Under the pieces are notes generated by a model, which saw only the letters and a list, made by a program, of their open reading frames with translations, ran no database searches and was not told the DNA's origin. This document shows positions 17,471 to 25,320 of a DNA stretch of 64,000 nt, in pieces (the stretch's first letter is position 1; every line of letters starts with the position of its first letter). A program made the position numbers and the translations under genes. The DNA is from Nannocystis sp. RBIL2 (GTDB taxonomy: Bacteria > Myxococcota_A > Polyangia > Nannocystales > Nannocystaceae), in the NCBI RefSeq assembly GCF_026626745.1, contig NZ_JAPNJW010000002.1, positions 4,736,151-4,800,150 on the forward strand, read 5' to 3'.

Positions 17471-19096
17471 ATGTCCGACGCACCCAAGCGGCCGAGCACC
17501 CCCGATCCGCGCGCAGCCCTCGAACACCGCGAGCGTCTCGCCGACAGCTTCGCCGGTCCGAACCTCGTGTCCGGCGGCGACAAGGACCTGGCGGTGGCCG
17601 AGAAGGGCGCCGCCACGGCCGTCGAGCGCCTGCACAAGAGCGGGCGCCAGACCGCCCACGAGCGCATCGAGCTGCTCCTCGACCCCGGCAGCTTCGTCGA
17701 GCTCGACCGCTTCGTCACCCACCAGTGCCCCGACTTCGACATGCCGAGCAAGAAGGTCTACGGCGACGGCGTCGTCACTGGCCACGGCACCGTCGAGGGC
17801 CGCCCCGTCTTCGTGTTCGCCCAGCAGGCACCTGTCTTTGGGGGCAGCCTCGGCTGGGCCCACGCCATGAAGATCTGCAAGGTCATGGACATGGCCACCA
17901 CCGTCGGCGCGCCGGTCATCGGCCTCAACGACAGCGGCGGCGCGCGGATCCAGGAGGGCGTCGCCTCGCTGGCCGGCTACGCCGAGATCTTCAAGCGCAA
18001 CGTGCTCGCGTCGGGCGTGGTCCCGCAGCTGTCGCTGATCCTCGGCCCGTGCGCCGGTGGGGCCGTCTACTCGCCCGCGCTCACCGACCTGGTGCTGATG
18101 GTCGAGCAGAGCTCGTACATGTTCATCACCGGGCCCGACGTCATCAAGACCGTCACCCACGAAGAGGTCACGAAGGAGGCGCTCGGCGGCGCCGCCACGC
18201 ACAACGAGAAGAGCGGCGTGGCCCACTTCGCCTGCCCCAGCGAGGCCGCCGCCGCCGCGATGACGCGCGAGCTGCTCGGCTACCTGCCCTCCAACAACAT
18301 GGAGGACCCGCCGCACCGCCCCACCGCCGACGACCCGAACCGCGCCACCCCCGAGCTGGCCGACTTCGTCCCCGTCGACGCCTCGCGCCCCTACGACATC
18401 CGCACGATCATCCGCGCGGTCGCCGACGACGGCGCCTTCCTCGAGGTGCAGGAGCACTTCGCCCGCAACATGGTGATCGGCTTCTGCCGCATCGACGGCC
18501 GCAGCGTCGGCGTCGTCGCCAACCAGCCGCTCGTCCTCGCCGGCTGCCTCGACATCAACGCCTCGGTCAAGGCGGCCCGGTTCGTGCGCATGTGCGACGC
18601 CTTCAACATCCCGCTGTGGACCCTCGTCGACGTCCCCGGCTTCCTCCCCGGCACCGATCAAGAGTTCAACGGCATCATCCGCCACGGCGCCAAGCTGCTC
18701 TACGCCTTCGTCGAGGCCACCGTCCCCAAGGTCACCCTCGTCACCCGCAAGGCCTACGGCGGCGCCTACGACGTCATGGCGAGCAAGCACATCCGCGCCG
18801 ACGTGAACCTCGCCTATCCGACCGCCGAGATCGCCGTCATGGGCGCCGAGGGGGCCGTCAACATCATCTACCGCCGCGAGCTCGTCGAGGCCAAGAACCC
18901 CGCCGCCCAGCGCACCGAGCTGCTCAACAACTACCGCGACCTGTTCGCCAACCCCTACAAGGCCGCCGAGCTCGGCTTCATCGACCAGGTCATCCGCCCC
19001 GAAGACACTCGCCGCCACGTCTCCCGCGCCTTCGCCCTGCTGAAGAACAAGCGCCAGGAGAACCCGCGCCGCAAGCACGGCAACATCCCGCTGTGA
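17471..19096 (+). CDS. pccB: Propionyl-CoA carboxylase beta (carboxyltransferase) subunit
   Basis: 541 residues, full length. It transfers carboxyl from carboxy-biotin to propionyl-CoA (possibly also acetyl-CoA), feeding methylmalonyl-CoA and odd-chain lipid metabolism. Signatures include HERIELLLDPGSF, the oxyanion-hole region GGARIQEGVASLAGY, and GPCAGGAVYSPAL. Also present are DVPGFLPGTDQE and the family's terminal RKHGNIPL. A TATTTT box ends 9 bases before the ATG with no Shine-Dalgarno site. The biotin-carrying alpha subunit is not in this window. A half-copy of the dispersed palindrome (CACCTGTCTTTGGGGGCAG, near 17829) is read in frame. Confidence 0.95.
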   Translation: MSDAPKRPSTPDPRAALEHRERLADSFAGPNLVSGGDKDLAVAEKGAATAVERLHKSGRQTAHERIELLLDPGSFVELDRFVTHQCPDFDMPSKKVYGDGVVTGHGTVEGRPVFVFAQQAPVFGGSLGWAHAMKICKVMDMATTVGAPVIGLNDSGGARIQEGVASLAGYAEIFKRNVLASGVVPQLSLILGPCAGGAVYSPALTDLVLMVEQSSYMFITGPDVIKTVTHEEVTKEALGGAATHNEKSGVAHFACPSEAAAAAMTRELLGYLPSNNMEDPPHRPTADDPNRATPELADFVPVDASRPYDIRTIIRAVADDGAFLEVQEHFARNMVIGFCRIDGRSVGVVANQPLVLAGCLDINASVKAARFVRMCDAFNIPLWTLVDVPGFLPGTDQEFNGIIRHGAKLLYAFVEATVPKVTLVTRKAYGGAYDVMASKHIRADVNLAYPTAEIAVMGAEGAVNIIYRRELVEAKNPAAQRTELLNNYRDLFANPYKAAELGFIDQVIRPEDTRRHVSRAFALLKNKRQENPRRKHGNIPL

Positions 19097-19101
19097 GCGA
19101 C

Positions 19102-19223
19102 CTGCTCTAAAAGACAGGCCCTCGCAAGGCGCCCGGTCGACCTGCCCTGAAAGACAGCTGCTCGCTCGCGCGGGCCCGCCGAGCGAGCGACTCCCTGCAA
19201 AACACAGTGGCTCGCTCGCGCGG
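19102..19223. repeat. Three diverged palindrome units with GCTCGCTCGCGCGG direct repeats
   Basis: The gap 19097-19446 holds CCTGCTCTaaaaGACAGG (19102-19119), CTGCCCTgaaAGACAG (about 19143-19157) and a third decayed unit near 19191-19207. The second and third are each followed by GCTCGCTCGCGCGG (19160-19173, 19210-19223). Beyond these I see no gene in the gap. Confidence 0.6.
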
Positions 19224-19446
19224 CACGGCTCCCCCCGAGCACCGGGCGAGCGCGCGCGGGGGCTCGCCCGCGACGCCGAAGCAGCGCACGCGTGGCCCCA
19301 GCGCAGCGAGGAGACAGCTCGTGCCCACGCCTCCGTCTCCTGCCGAGCGCCGCCGACGCGCCAGCCTCATCGCGCCTGCGGCCGCGCGCGGCGCCCCTCG
19401 CTGTGCTGGATCCCCGCCGCGGCGCGAAATGTGTCAAGCTCTCCGC

Positions 19447-19857
19447 ATGTCCCCGCCCCGCGCCCTCCTCGCCCTCGCGCTCCTCGGCGCCTGCGCGCGG
19501 ACCGGCCCGAGCTCGCGGACCCTGCACTACATCGACAAGACCCTCGTCACCAGCGCCCCGGTCGACCACCGCGCGTACGGGGCCTACATGCAGGCCCGGC
19601 TGGCCCTCGACGCTCAGCCGCCCGACCTCGGCCGCGCGCTGCAGCAGATCGACCTCGCCCTCCGCTACGACCGCGACGACCCGCACCTCTGGACGACCCG
19701 CGGGGAGATCGAGCTACGCCTCGGCGACGTCGACGCGGCCCGCCGCAGCAGCGCCCGCGCCCTCGCGTTCGGCCCCGGGTACCCGCCGGCGCTCCAGCTC
19801 GCCGCCCAGCTCCAGCTCCCCGGCGGCCGCCAGGTCGCCGAGGCCCGCGCCCGCTGA
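19447..19857 (+). CDS. Small TPR lipoprotein
   Basis: 136 residues from ATG 19447. The frame is open upstream, but that part is Arg/Ala/Pro-rich and looks non-coding. Signal and lipobox LLGAC at about residues 11-15. Two TPR-like units follow (LGRALQQIDLALRYDRDDPH and WTTRGEIELRLGDVDAARRS). Likely an outer-membrane lipoprotein scaffold of unknown partner. It stands alone, convergent with the MNIO cassette. Confidence 0.7.
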   Translation: MSPPRALLALALLGACARTGPSSRTLHYIDKTLVTSAPVDHRAYGAYMQARLALDAQPPDLGRALQQIDLALRYDRDDPHLWTTRGEIELRLGDVDAARRSSARALAFGPGYPPALQLAAQLQLPGGRQVAEARAR

Positions 19858-19880
19858 GGCTCCTCCGCTGCCTGGCCCCA

Positions 19881-19932
19881 GGACATGTCGCCTGCGACAT
19901 GCCCGATCGCACATGCCCGAGAGGGCATGTCG
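19881..19932. repeat. Two adjacent palindromes (stem plus tetraloop) at a convergent gene end
   Basis: CATGTCG-cctg-CGACATG (19884-19901) and ACATGCCC-gaga-GGGCATGT (19911-19930), both perfect stems with 4-base loops. They lie between the stops of the TPR lipoprotein gene and the DUF2063-type gene, a position suited to a bidirectional terminator. Confidence 0.9.
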
Positions 19933-19938
19933 TTTCAT

Positions 19939-20643
19939 TCACTCTGCCAGCGCGCCGACGAAGATCCCCGCCGCGTGCAGATCTCCCACCACCTCGTCGT
20001 CCCCCCACGGCCCGGGCGCCCCGGCCAGCGCCGCCTCGATGGCAGCCAGCTCCTCCTCGGTCGGCGTCGCCCGGCAAGCGTCGAGCTCGCGGTCGCGCCA
20101 CACCACCACCGCGCTCTCGCCCGCGACCGGCTCCTCCGCCCACACCTCCTCGGCCAGCCAGCCGGCGACGTCCCACGCCCCGCGCAGCACCACCACCGAA
20201 GCGGCCGCCCGCAGCGGCCCCTCCGCGCTGTCTCTTGTTTTTTTAAAAGAATCATCGGGCGCGCTCTCGGCCCGCCACGTCGCCCACTCGAGCGCCGCCA
20301 GCTCGCCGAGCCACGCCGGCGGCCCGACTTGCCCCGCCAAAAATTCCCCGAACCCGGCCGCGTTCTCGTTGAGCTCGAAGCTCTGCGCCGGTCGCTCGCG
20401 GAAGTACGCCGCCACCAACGCGTCCCACGCCGCCTCGCCCGAGCGCACCGTCACTGCCGCGCGCGTCCCCGCGTGGATGACGTCGATCGCGTCGCGCCGC
20501 AGCTTGCGGCACGTCTCGGCGTACACCTGCAGCCCGAGCTCCAGGCCCGGCGACGACTCGCCCAGCGATCGCGCCACCGCCGTCGCGTCCGCGCGCCCCT
20601 CGACGAGCGGCCGCAGCGCCGAGAACAGCGCCATCAACCGCAT
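19939..20643 (-). CDS. DUF2063-type partner of an MNIO enzyme (putative precursor-binding protein)
   Basis: 234 residues from ATG 20643, overlapping the end of the MNIO gene by 10 bases, so translation is coupled. The N-terminal part carries the DUF2063 pattern: LGLQVYAETCRKLRRDAIDV, then AAWDALVAAYFRERPAQSF and a FGEFLAGQ turn. In bufferin and methanobactin clusters the equivalent BufC/MbnC protein binds the precursor leader and works with the DUF692 enzyme. Here the same two genes follow a 24-residue peptide gene. The C-terminal half is Trp/Glu/Ala-rich and less conserved. Family assignment is from the motif spacing and the neighbour; the binding role is inferred. Confidence 0.82.
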   Translation of the reverse strand: MRLMALFSALRPLVEGRADATAVARSLGESSPGLELGLQVYAETCRKLRRDAIDVIHAGTRAAVTVRSGEAAWDALVAAYFRERPAQSFELNENAAGFGEFLAGQVGPPAWLGELAALEWATWRAESAPDDSFKKTRDSAEGPLRAAASVVVLRGAWDVAGWLAEEVWAEEPVAGESAVVVWRDRELDACRATPTEEELAAIEAALAGAPGPWGDDEVVGDLHAAGIFVGALAE

Positions 20644-21473
20644 CCGAGCCCCTCCAGCGCCCGCGCCGACTCGCTGCGCGCCCGCGCCGCCTCGGCCAGC
20701 AGGGTCTCGATCGGCGGCACATCCGTCTCCCACTCCACGATCGTCGGGATCGCCCGCCCCGCCTTGCGGATCGTCCGGCGATACAGCGACCACACGCGCT
20801 CCGGCACCGGCCCCGTGTGATCGTCGAGCAGCAACGGCCCGCGCGGTCGGTGCCCGGCCACGTGGATCTCCCGCACCCGCGCCAGCGGCAGCGCGTCGAC
20901 GTAGGCCTCCGGGTCGAGCCCGTGATTGTGCGCGTTGACCACCACGTTGCCGATGTCGAGCAGCAGCCCGCAATCGGCCTCCTCCACCACCGTCCGCACG
21001 AACGCCGGCTCGGTCAGCGCGTCGTCGGGCAGGCGCGCGTAGGTGGCCACGTTCTCGAGCACCAGCTCGCGGCCGAGACGCGCCTGCCCCTCCTTCACCC
21101 GCCGGACCACGTACGCCACCGCCTCCTCGCTGTGCGGCAACGGCAGCAGCGCGTGCGTGTAGGCGCCGCCGATCCGCCCGAAGCACAGGTGGTCGCTCCA
21201 CCACGCCAGCCCCGGCGCGAGCGCGGCGATCATCGCCAAAAATTCTTCGTCGAGCGGCTCGGGTCCGCCGATCGACAGAGAGATGCTGTGTCCCACCGTC
21301 GGCCAGCGCTCGCGGCAGGCGTCGAACAATCGCCGGCGCCTGCCGCCGAAGCGGGCCCAGTTCTCCGGCATCACCTCGATGAAGTCGAGCGACGGATCGG
21401 CCGCCAGCAGCGCCTCTGCATATTCGTGCAGCAGCAACACGCCGACCCCGTCGTCGGGAATCCTCGCATTCAT
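20634..21473 (-). CDS. MNIO (DUF692) family multinuclear iron oxidase, putative RiPP-modifying enzyme
   Basis: 279 residues, a normal TIM-barrel length for DUF692. The family signature runs throughout: FIEVMPENW (31-39), GHSISLSIGG (61-70), WWSDHLCF (91-98), VLENVATY (138-145), GLLLDIGNVVVNAHNHG (169-185), EIHVAGH (202-208), LDDHTGPVP (216-224) and TIVEWETDVPP (244-254). Candidate iron ligands include H62, E140, D173, N175, H204, D217, H219 and E247, by analogy with MbnB/TglH. Known members oxidise Cys (or other residues) in small ribosomal peptides. Its position between the short peptide gene and the DUF2063-type gene supports this. Family call is very strong; the chemistry on this peptide is unknown. 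Confidence 0.93.
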   Translation of the reverse strand: MNARIPDDGVGVLLLHEYAEALLAADPSLDFIEVMPENWARFGGRRRRLFDACRERWPTVGHSISLSIGGPEPLDEEFLAMIAALAPGLAWWSDHLCFGRIGGAYTHALLPLPHSEEAVAYVVRRVKEGQARLGRELVLENVATYARLPDDALTEPAFVRTVVEEADCGLLLDIGNVVVNAHNHGLDPEAYVDALPLARVREIHVAGHRPRGPLLLDDHTGPVPERVWSLYRRTIRKAGRAIPTIVEWETDVPPIETLLAEAARARSESARALEGLGCG

Positions 21474-21498
21474 CGCTCGTCTCTTTTTTTAAATGTTC

Positions 21499-21522
21499 AT
21501 ACCGCGGGCGGACCCGCGGTAT
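21499..21522. repeat. Perfect hairpin between peptide gene and MNIO gene
   Basis: ATACCGCGGG-cgga-CCCGCGGTAT, a 10-bp stem with 4-base loop, lies in the 66-base gap of the minus-strand cassette. No U-run follows on the transcribed strand, so it could be an attenuator or an RNA-stability element. Such an element could let the peptide be made in excess of the enzymes. It differs in sequence from the dispersed GGACAT palindromes. Confidence 0.75.
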
Positions 21523-21539
21523 CGTCTCAGGTCGCGCCG

Positions 21540-21614
21540 CTAGCCCTTGCAGGAGCCCGCGCGCACGTTCGTCTTGACCTTCACCCCACTCTTGACACCC
21601 TTCTTCTGCTGCAT
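21540..21614 (-). CDS. 24-residue Lys/Val-rich single-Cys peptide, candidate MNIO precursor
   Basis: ATG at 21614, TAG at 21540-21542. Reading the minus strand codon by codon gives 24 residues beginning MQQKKG and ending NVRAGSCKG. It has six Lys (seven basic residues with Arg), five Val and one Cys at position 22 in the AGSCKG end. A strong ribosome site (AGGAGGA, GGAGG at 21622-21626) lies 7 bases upstream, which a chance short frame would rarely have. It directly precedes the MNIO and DUF2063-type genes on the same strand. MNIO substrates normally carry the modified Cys near the C terminus, as here. It has no signal peptide, unlike bufferins, and is much shorter. What is seen: ORF, RBS, order. 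What is inferred: that it is the substrate. Confidence 0.8.
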   Translation of the reverse strand: MQQKKGVKSGVKVKTNVRAGSCKG

Positions 21615-21641
21615 CGCTAATCCTCCTGTTAAGGTCCAAGA

Positions 21642-21670
21642 AGGCTAGCCGACGCGATCTTCACATGCAA
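21642..21670 (-). promoter_or_regulatory. Putative promoter of the peptide/MNIO cassette
   Basis: On the minus strand TTGCAT (21665-21670) and TAGCCT (21642-21647) are 17 bases apart, upstream of the peptide RBS. The match to consensus is weak (3 of 6 each). Confidence 0.3.
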
Positions 21671-21716
21671 GGCGCGCCCGCGCTCGACGGGCCGCCAGAT
21701 CCGCGCCGCGGTTTGT

Positions 21717-21722
21717 TATCGT
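21717..21722 (+). promoter_or_regulatory. Putative -10 box TATCGT before the PP2C-like gene
   Basis: TATCGT ends 8 bases before the ATG at 21731, with no Shine-Dalgarno site between. It fits the leaderless pattern seen repeatedly in this window. The peptide/MNIO cassette diverges from the same 116-base gap. Confidence 0.4.
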
Positions 21723-21730
21723 CATAGTCC

Positions 21731-22432
21731 ATGCCCGCCCACGTCCTCTCGCTGCGCGAGCCTCGATTCGGCAGCCCCGTCGCCGCCGAAGTCCACGGAG
21801 ACGTCACCGTCGCCGCAGTCGCCAGCGCGTGGGGTGGGTGGTCCGGCCTCGAGGCCGAGTGCCCCGCAGTCGACGGCGCGCAGACCTCTCTCGTCGCCGA
21901 CGCGCGCGCGGGCGAGACCGACTGGCGCGCCGCGCTGGTGCGCGCATTCGCAGCCGCCGCGGCTCACCTCGATCGCCTGCCGCCGCCCGAGGACCCCGAA
22001 TGGACGCCGATCACCTGCCTCACCTGCGCCGTCGTCACCCCCGCGGGCGTGTTCGTCGGCTGGCTCGGCGCCGTCACTGCCTGCGTGCTCGACGACCGCC
22101 GCGTCGTCCGTGAGTCCGAGCCGCACACTCTGATCCGCAAGCTGCTCGCCGAGGGCAACAAGACCGCGGCGCTGGCCGGCATGGCCCAGAGCCTGGGCCA
22201 CATCATCGTCCGCACCCTCGGCCCCGCGGGCCGCAGCCCCTCCCTCCCGGAGCTCGTCGAGTGGCCGCCGCTGCGGCCCGGCGAACGCTTGCTGCTGACC
22301 CCGCGGGCCACCGTCGCGGCCCTGCGCGGCCACCTGCCGCTCGCCCCCGCCGGCGGCGCTCCATGGCTGCAAGCCGCAGTCTCGACCTGCGACGAGGCCG
22401 GCCACCGGATCGGCGCACTGATCGAGCCATGA
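21731..22432 (+). CDS. PP2C-like (PPM) phosphatase-domain protein, probably degenerate
   Basis: 233 residues. The order of elements resembles the PPM fold: a central TCAVVTPAGVFVGWLGAVTA strand pair (family GNSR/AY region), then ESEPHTLIRKLLAEG (like THDHTLVxxLVxxG), IIVRTLGPAGRSP (like VITRALG) and LRPGERLLLTPRA (like LxxGDxLLLCSDG). The Asp residues that hold the metals in active PP2C enzymes are not clear, so it may be a pseudo-phosphatase or sensor. It diverges from the MNIO cassette and could be unrelated to it. Confidence 0.55.
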   Translation: MPAHVLSLREPRFGSPVAAEVHGDVTVAAVASAWGGWSGLEAECPAVDGAQTSLVADARAGETDWRAALVRAFAAAAAHLDRLPPPEDPEWTPITCLTCAVVTPAGVFVGWLGAVTACVLDDRRVVRESEPHTLIRKLLAEGNKTAALAGMAQSLGHIIVRTLGPAGRSPSLPELVEWPPLRPGERLLLTPRATVAALRGHLPLAPAGGAPWLQAAVSTCDEAGHRIGALIEP

Positions 22433-22436
22433 TCCT

Positions 22437-22496
22437 GCCCGTAAGAGCATGCTCTAAAAAACATATCCCAAAGGACATTCTCATCTGAGCATGTCC
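22437..22496. repeat. Palindrome cluster between convergent genes
   Basis: AGAGCATGCTCT (22444-22455, perfect), ATATCC-caaa-GGACAT (22463-22478) and GAGCATGTCC (22487-22496). It sits between the stops of the PP2C-like and DUF488 genes. Confidence 0.8.
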
Positions 22497-22507
22497 AACG
22501 CCTCGCA

Positions 22508-22918
22508 TCAACCTGTCTCTTCGAGCAGCAGCTCGCGCAGCATCGTGCGATGGCAGCGGCTCTCGTCGACGCACGCGCTCGAGCACAGCAGCGTCACCGT
22601 CTCGCCGCCTGCCACCCGCTCCGCCAGCGCCTGCACCTGCGCGTGCGCCGGCTCCTTGCGCATCTCGCTCAAGTACCGCCGCCGGAACATGCGATCGCCG
22701 ATCGGCGCCTGCTCCTTGCCGTGGAACGCCCGCAGCAGCTCCGGGCTCGGGCTCACCTCCTTGATCCACTCGTCCCACGTCGCGTCCTCGCGCCGGACCC
22801 CGCGGGGTCGGTAGCGGCACACCAGGATCCGGGTCCCGTCGCCGCCGTGCGCGGGATCGTTCCACCGTCGCGTGAAGATCTCACCGGCACCGGAGCGCAT
22901 GTGGGCGGCCGCCGTCAT
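22508..22918 (-). CDS. DUF488 family protein
   Basis: 136 residues from ATG 22918. Matches the DUF488 pattern: CRYRPRGVRREDATWDEW near the N terminus, then KEVSPSPELLRAFHGK, and VTLLCSSACVDESRCHR with two Cys and a His near the C terminus. The biochemical function of DUF488 is not established to my knowledge. It is monocistronic, with palindromes at its 3' end. Confidence 0.85.
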   Translation of the reverse strand: MTAAAHMRSGAGEIFTRRWNDPAHGGDGTRILVCRYRPRGVRREDATWDEWIKEVSPSPELLRAFHGKEQAPIGDRMFRRRYLSEMRKEPAHAQVQALAERVAGGETVTLLCSSACVDESRCHRTMLRELLLEETG

Positions 22919-23007
22919 CGTCAAAAAATCATGGCACGCGCAGCCTCAAGCGCCGATCAAAAGCCCGCTTGCCGCGCGCTCGCCCGCCCGTCACCCTCTC
23001 TTTTTAA

Positions 23008-24168
23008 ATGATGCTCTCGCGGTCGACCTCGCTCGCGCTGCTCGCCGTCCTCTTCGCCGCGCCCCGGCTCGTCCACGCCGCCGCGCGCTGCGAGCTGACC
23101 GGCCCGCTCGCCCTCCTCGGCCGCGTCGCCGGCAGCGACGGCCTCGCCGGCGAGTTCGACGTCCGCCGCGGCGACGCCATCGACGTCCACCTCGTCGCCC
23201 CCGGCCGCCTCGACGGCAAGCCCGTGCTCTTCTCCGACACCCGCGCCGCCCGGCACGTCTCGTGGTCCGGCTCCGGCTGTCCCGAAGTACAGATCCGCTG
23301 GCGCCGCGTCGAGCCGCGCATGCAGCACGTCACCACCCCCGCGCCCAACGCCGCGATCGCCATCTACGCCAACGCGGTCGTGTTCGGCCCCTCGCACGGC
23401 ACCTGGCTCGGCTACGACCGCATCGAGTACTTCGAGACTGCGCTGCCCGCCGGCGACGACCGCTGGACCCTCACCGTGCGCGACGCCCGGCCCAGCGACG
23501 TCGCCCTCGCCGACGCGCGCCTGCCCGAGTATCGCGACCTCGGCACCATGCGCCTCGCCGCCACGGTAACCGGCCCCGACGCCGTCGCGCGCGCCACCCC
23601 CGACGCCGACGACGCCCCGCGCGGGCAGATCGGCGACGACGTGTTCCGCTACAGCGTGCGCAGCGGCGACGGCCTGTTCGGCTGGCTCACCTCCTACTTC
23701 AACGTCCCCTACGTGTTCGGCAGCGCTGGCGTCGGCGCGCGCAGCCAGGCCGAGCGCCGCGTCGGCGCCGACTGTGCCGACCTCATCGTCGCCGGCCTGC
23801 GCCGCGCCGGCCGCCGCGACCTCGCCTACTCGAGCGTCGGCGGCCTCGTCCGCTCGCTGCAGCGCCTCACCGCCCCGCTCGAGGTCCGCGCCCGCGGCGA
23901 GGCCCTCGAGGCCGCCACCTACGTCCCCCGTCCCGGAGACATCCTCGCCCTCGACTACATCGGCAGCGCCGAGCTCCCGCGCCCGTGGGACCACATCGTC
24001 GTGCTCGCAGTCGACCGCAGCCCCGGCGGCGGCCCGGCCGACGGCCGCCTCGGCCCCGACGACCTCGTCGCCGACATCGGCGACGCCCAGGGCCTCAAGT
24101 TCGCCCCGCTCGGCGCCCAGGGCGACGTCCGCGTCCTCGTCCTCCGCGCCCGCGGCATCGACAGTTGA
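23008..24168 (+). CDS. Secreted NlpC/P60-like cysteine hydrolase
   Basis: 386 residues; signal peptide ends about residue 24 (RLVHAAA). The N-terminal half is beta-rich (GEFDVRRGDAIDVHLVAPG, ARHVSWSGSGCPEVQIRWR). The C-terminal half has a candidate catalytic Cys in RRVGADCADLIVAGLRRAG and a His in PRPWDHIVVL, preceded by VPRPGDILALDY. That order (Cys start of a helix, then D/H strand) is what NlpC/P60-like cell-wall hydrolases show. Peptidoglycan cleavage or amidase activity is inferred. Clear of neighbours; palindromes follow its stop. Confidence 0.72.
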   Translation: MMLSRSTSLALLAVLFAAPRLVHAAARCELTGPLALLGRVAGSDGLAGEFDVRRGDAIDVHLVAPGRLDGKPVLFSDTRAARHVSWSGSGCPEVQIRWRRVEPRMQHVTTPAPNAAIAIYANAVVFGPSHGTWLGYDRIEYFETALPAGDDRWTLTVRDARPSDVALADARLPEYRDLGTMRLAATVTGPDAVARATPDADDAPRGQIGDDVFRYSVRSGDGLFGWLTSYFNVPYVFGSAGVGARSQAERRVGADCADLIVAGLRRAGRRDLAYSSVGGLVRSLQRLTAPLEVRARGEALEAATYVPRPGDILALDYIGSAELPRPWDHIVVLAVDRSPGGGPADGRLGPDDLVADIGDAQGLKFAPLGAQGDVRVLVLRARGIDS

Positions 24169-24188
24169 CATGAATGACTATGCCCTCG

Positions 24189-24244
24189 AGAACATGTTCT
24201 CTTAAACATGCTCCATTGGACATGACCTTGTGATCATGTCATGA
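24189..24244. repeat. Palindrome cluster after the NlpC/P60-like gene
   Basis: AGAACATGTTCT (24189-24200, perfect 12-mer), then ACATG...GGACATGACC and a TGATCATGTCATGA stretch. It lies between two plus-strand genes. Confidence 0.75.
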
Positions 24245-24293
24245 GCCATTCCCTGGCGCCTCGCACCGCCAAGTCCACCTTCAACCTCTGAAC

Positions 24294-25175
24294 ATGAAGC
24301 TTCTACGCTGCATCGTCCTTCTGGCGGCGGCATGTACGCCTGGTCGACCCGCCGGGCCGGGCACGGACAGCTCCGGCGACGTTCAACCTTCGAAAGGGGC
24401 CTCCGGCGCCACGACGACCGCGACCACCGGCACGTCGAGCACGAGCGACGAGGGCAGCACCTCGGTCGAGCCGACTTCGGGCTCTCCCGCCGACATGCCC
24501 GGCGTGTCCTGTGACGTCTGGACGCAGGACTGTCCGCCAGGGATGAAATGCGCGCCGTTCACCGTCGGGAATTTCCTCGACGAGACCCGCTGCGTGTCCG
24601 TCGACCCGGACCCGCAACAGGTGAATGGACCCTGCCAGACGTCGGGGACGGCGGATGAGCCGACGGACGATTGCGACGTGGGGCTCGTCTGTGGATATAC
24701 CGACGAGAACGGCGCTGGACGATGCATCCCGCGGTGTTCGGGGAGCCCTTCGAGCCCCGGGTGTCCGGAGCCGAACGAGACCTGTTTGACCTTGAACCAG
24801 GCGGGCACCGTCAACGTGTGCCTGGCAGGCTGCAGCCCGCTCGACCCTGTCTGTCCCGCGGGGGCGTCGTGCCTGATGGCGGGGAGCGTCGATGACCAGT
24901 TCTTCTGCGTCGACGCGGCCGACCCCGTACGGCTGGAGTACGGCGCGGCATGCCTGGTCGAGAATCAGTGCGGCGCGGGCCTGCTCTGCATGCCGAATGC
25001 ACACGTCCCCGGCTGCGCCGGTGACAGGTGTTGCACGAACTTCTGCGATCTCGCAGAAATGGAGGCGTGCCCCGCGGCGCCCGGGCAGGTATGTGCACCG
25101 TGGCCCGGTCCATACCTCGACTGGGAGCCGCCGCCGGGGCTGGAGAACGTGGGGTTCTGCAGCGCCGCGATGTGA
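24294..25175 (+). CDS. Cys-rich lipoprotein with Ser/Thr/Gly linker
   Basis: 293 residues. Lipobox LAAAC at residues 10-14, then a linker of about 50 Ser/Thr/Gly/Ala residues typical of Nannocystis-type surface lipoproteins. A mature domain with about 20 cysteines follows in repeated blocks (CPPGMKCAPF, CQTSG, CDVGLVCGY, CLTLNQAGTVNVCL, CPAGASCL, CGAGLLCM). The repeated CxxG-x-C pattern suggests small disulfide-bonded modules at the cell surface. Databases often give such proteins misleading enzyme names; nothing here supports an enzyme. Confidence 0.75.
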   Translation: MKLLRCIVLLAAACTPGRPAGPGTDSSGDVQPSKGASGATTTATTGTSSTSDEGSTSVEPTSGSPADMPGVSCDVWTQDCPPGMKCAPFTVGNFLDETRCVSVDPDPQQVNGPCQTSGTADEPTDDCDVGLVCGYTDENGAGRCIPRCSGSPSSPGCPEPNETCLTLNQAGTVNVCLAGCSPLDPVCPAGASCLMAGSVDDQFFCVDAADPVRLEYGAACLVENQCGAGLLCMPNAHVPGCAGDRCCTNFCDLAEMEACPAAPGQVCAPWPGPYLDWEPPPGLENVGFCSAAM

Positions 25176-25240
25176 CATCCTTCGCCGCCGCGCTCGAAGG
25201 ATCGCGGCGCGCCCGACCTCGACGCCCCTTCGGCACGACG

Positions 25241-25254
25241 TGTCTCTTCGGACA
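25241..25254. repeat. Single palindrome TGTC-TCTTC-GGACA
   Basis: One core palindrome in the 145-base gap between convergent genes; position suits a terminator. Confidence 0.55.
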
Positions 25255-25320
25255 GCAAGGCGGCGACCGGCGCAGCGAGGAGCCGCGCGTCCGAGCACCT
25301 CGAACGCGCGTTCCTCTTCC

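Noticed and set aside
19939..21614. Classical bufferin operon
   Set aside because: No DUF2282-type precursor with signal peptide and no DoxX gene; the adjacent peptide is 24 residues with one Cys.
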